This document shows positions 37,505-38,089 of a stretch of 38,089 nt of DNA, piece by piece. The notes beneath the pieces are model-generated. The model worked only from the letters and a program-made list of their open reading frames with translations, did no database searches and was not told the DNA's origin. The stretch is from Paracidovorax anthurii (GTDB lineage Bacteria > Pseudomonadota > Gammaproteobacteria > Burkholderiales > Burkholderiaceae_C), in NCBI RefSeq assembly GCF_003269065.1, contig NZ_QLTA01000053.1:1-38089 (forward strand), given 5' to 3'. A program made the translations under genes and the position numbers. The number at the start of each line of letters is the position of its first letter. The first letter of the stretch is position 1.

Positions 37505-38089
37505 ACTGGGAACCTCTCAAAACCCAACCGCTCTCTTTCTGACCCAAGAAAGCCCGTCCCCTTGCCATGATCACACCCCGCAACGCGCTGAAGTTCGACC
37601 TGTTCGCACAGGCTTCGCGCCAACACAAGAGAGATGAGGTGGGAGATCCGCTGCAGGTGATCGCGCGGCACATCGATTTCGCGGAGCTGACCCGGCTGGT
37701 GGATGCGCTCATCGAGCGCGGCGATGGCCGCAAGGGCGGGCGGCCCAGCTACCCCACCGAGGTCATGGTGCGCATCCTGGTCTTGAAGCGGCTGTACAAC
37801 CTGTCGGATGAACAGATGGAGTACCAGTTGCTGGATCGGGCGAGCTACCAGCGGTTTTGCCTGCTGCAGGATGCGATGAACGTGCCGGACCGCAACACGA
37901 TCTGGCGCTTTGGCGAGCGCCTGGGCGTGGACGGGGCGGCGGCGCTGCTCCAGGGGGTGGATGCCCAACTGCAGCGCCACGGCTACATCGCCCGGGGCGG
38001 GCAGGCCATCGATGCCACGCTGGTGCCCGCGCCCCGCCAGCACATCGGCCAGCAGGACCGGCAAACGCTGGCACAAGGCGGGCAGCCGG
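37505..38089 (+). mobile_element. IS5-family insertion sequence, left part
   Basis: The element presumably begins near 37505-37525, where TGGGAACCTCTCAAAACCC looks like a terminal repeat 40-60 bases before the transposase ATG. The right end and target duplication are outside the window, so the boundary is approximate. Confidence 0.5.
37567..38089 (+). CDS. IS5-family transposase, N-terminal part (runs off window)
   Basis: The frame is open from the ATG at 37567 to the window end (174 codons visible). It begins MITPRNALKFDLFAQASRQH and contains GGRPSYPTEVMVRILVLKRL, YNLSDEQMEYQLLDRASYQR, FCLLQDAMNVPDRNTIWRF and AIDATLVPAPRQH. The last holds the first catalytic Asp of the DDE triad. These are the standard landmarks of IS5-family (DUF772-type N-terminal) transposases. 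The remaining catalytic residues lie beyond the window. It belongs to a different branch from the remnant at the start of the window. No frame defect is visible in this part, so the element may be intact. Confidence 0.93.
   Translation, partial: MITPRNALKFDLFAQASRQHKRDEVGDPLQVIARHIDFAELTRLVDALIERGDGRKGGRPSYPTEVMVRILVLKRLYNLSDEQMEYQLLDRASYQRFCLLQDAMNVPDRNTIWRFGERLGVDGAAALLQGVDAQLQRHGYIARGGQAIDATLVPAPRQHIGQQDRQTLAQGGQP

Overview
The window looks like chromosomal DNA of a high-GC betaproteobacterium of the Comamonadaceae, most like Acidovorax/Paracidovorax. This rests on the strong GC bias, the HrcA-type CIRCE element in front of groESL, the sorbitol/mannitol/arabitol ABC operon, the minor-pilin operon order and a GC-rich intergenic repeat behind zwf that resembles ones I recall from this family. 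The genus is inferred by recognition, not by a database search.

Layout. (1) 1-6.9 kb: an accessory segment of visibly lower GC. It opens with a broken IS5-type transposase, followed by an uncharacterised membrane-anchored protein, a divergent DUF4365 (nuclease-like fold) protein and a tight three-gene minus-strand operon: a PIN-GNAT-EVE-like fusion, an ASCH-domain protein and a small P-loop kinase-like NTPase. Intergenic gaps here carry decayed palindromic repeat modules. This is the part most likely to hold an undescribed system, plausibly phage defence or RNA/nucleotide stress control. (2) 6.9-9.1 kb: groES-groEL under a heat-shock-like promoter plus CIRCE, ending in a bidirectional terminator. 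(3) 9.2-18.4 kb: a minus-strand eight-gene polyol operon: binding protein, two permeases, ATPase, polyol dehydrogenase, fructokinase, AraC-type regulator, xylulokinase. (4) 18.5-26.1 kb: a lower-GC minus-strand minor-pilin operon pilV-pilW-pilX-pilY1-pilE-fimT for type IV pilus assembly. (5) 26.1-27.1 kb: about 1 kb without a gene, AT-rich then GC-rich. (6) 27.1-32.4 kb: tal-pgi divergent from zwf-hexR, i.e. hexose-phosphate and pentose-phosphate metabolism with its RpiR-family regulator. (7) 32.4-36.7 kb: two paralogous methyl-accepting chemotaxis proteins; a decayed 3' end of hexR lies between them, showing that a hexR-mcp unit was duplicated in tandem. (8) 37.0-38.1 kb: a DoxX-family protein, then the start of an IS5-family element cut by the window edge.

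How the parts fit. Polyols taken up by region 3 are oxidised to fructose or D-xylulose and phosphorylated; fructose-6-P and xylulose-5-P then enter the Pgi, Zwf and Tal reactions of region 6. Region 4 (pili) and region 7 (chemoreceptors) serve surface behaviour. Many long open frames opposite real genes are high-GC artefacts and are left out. I saw no tRNA, rRNA or CRISPR array.
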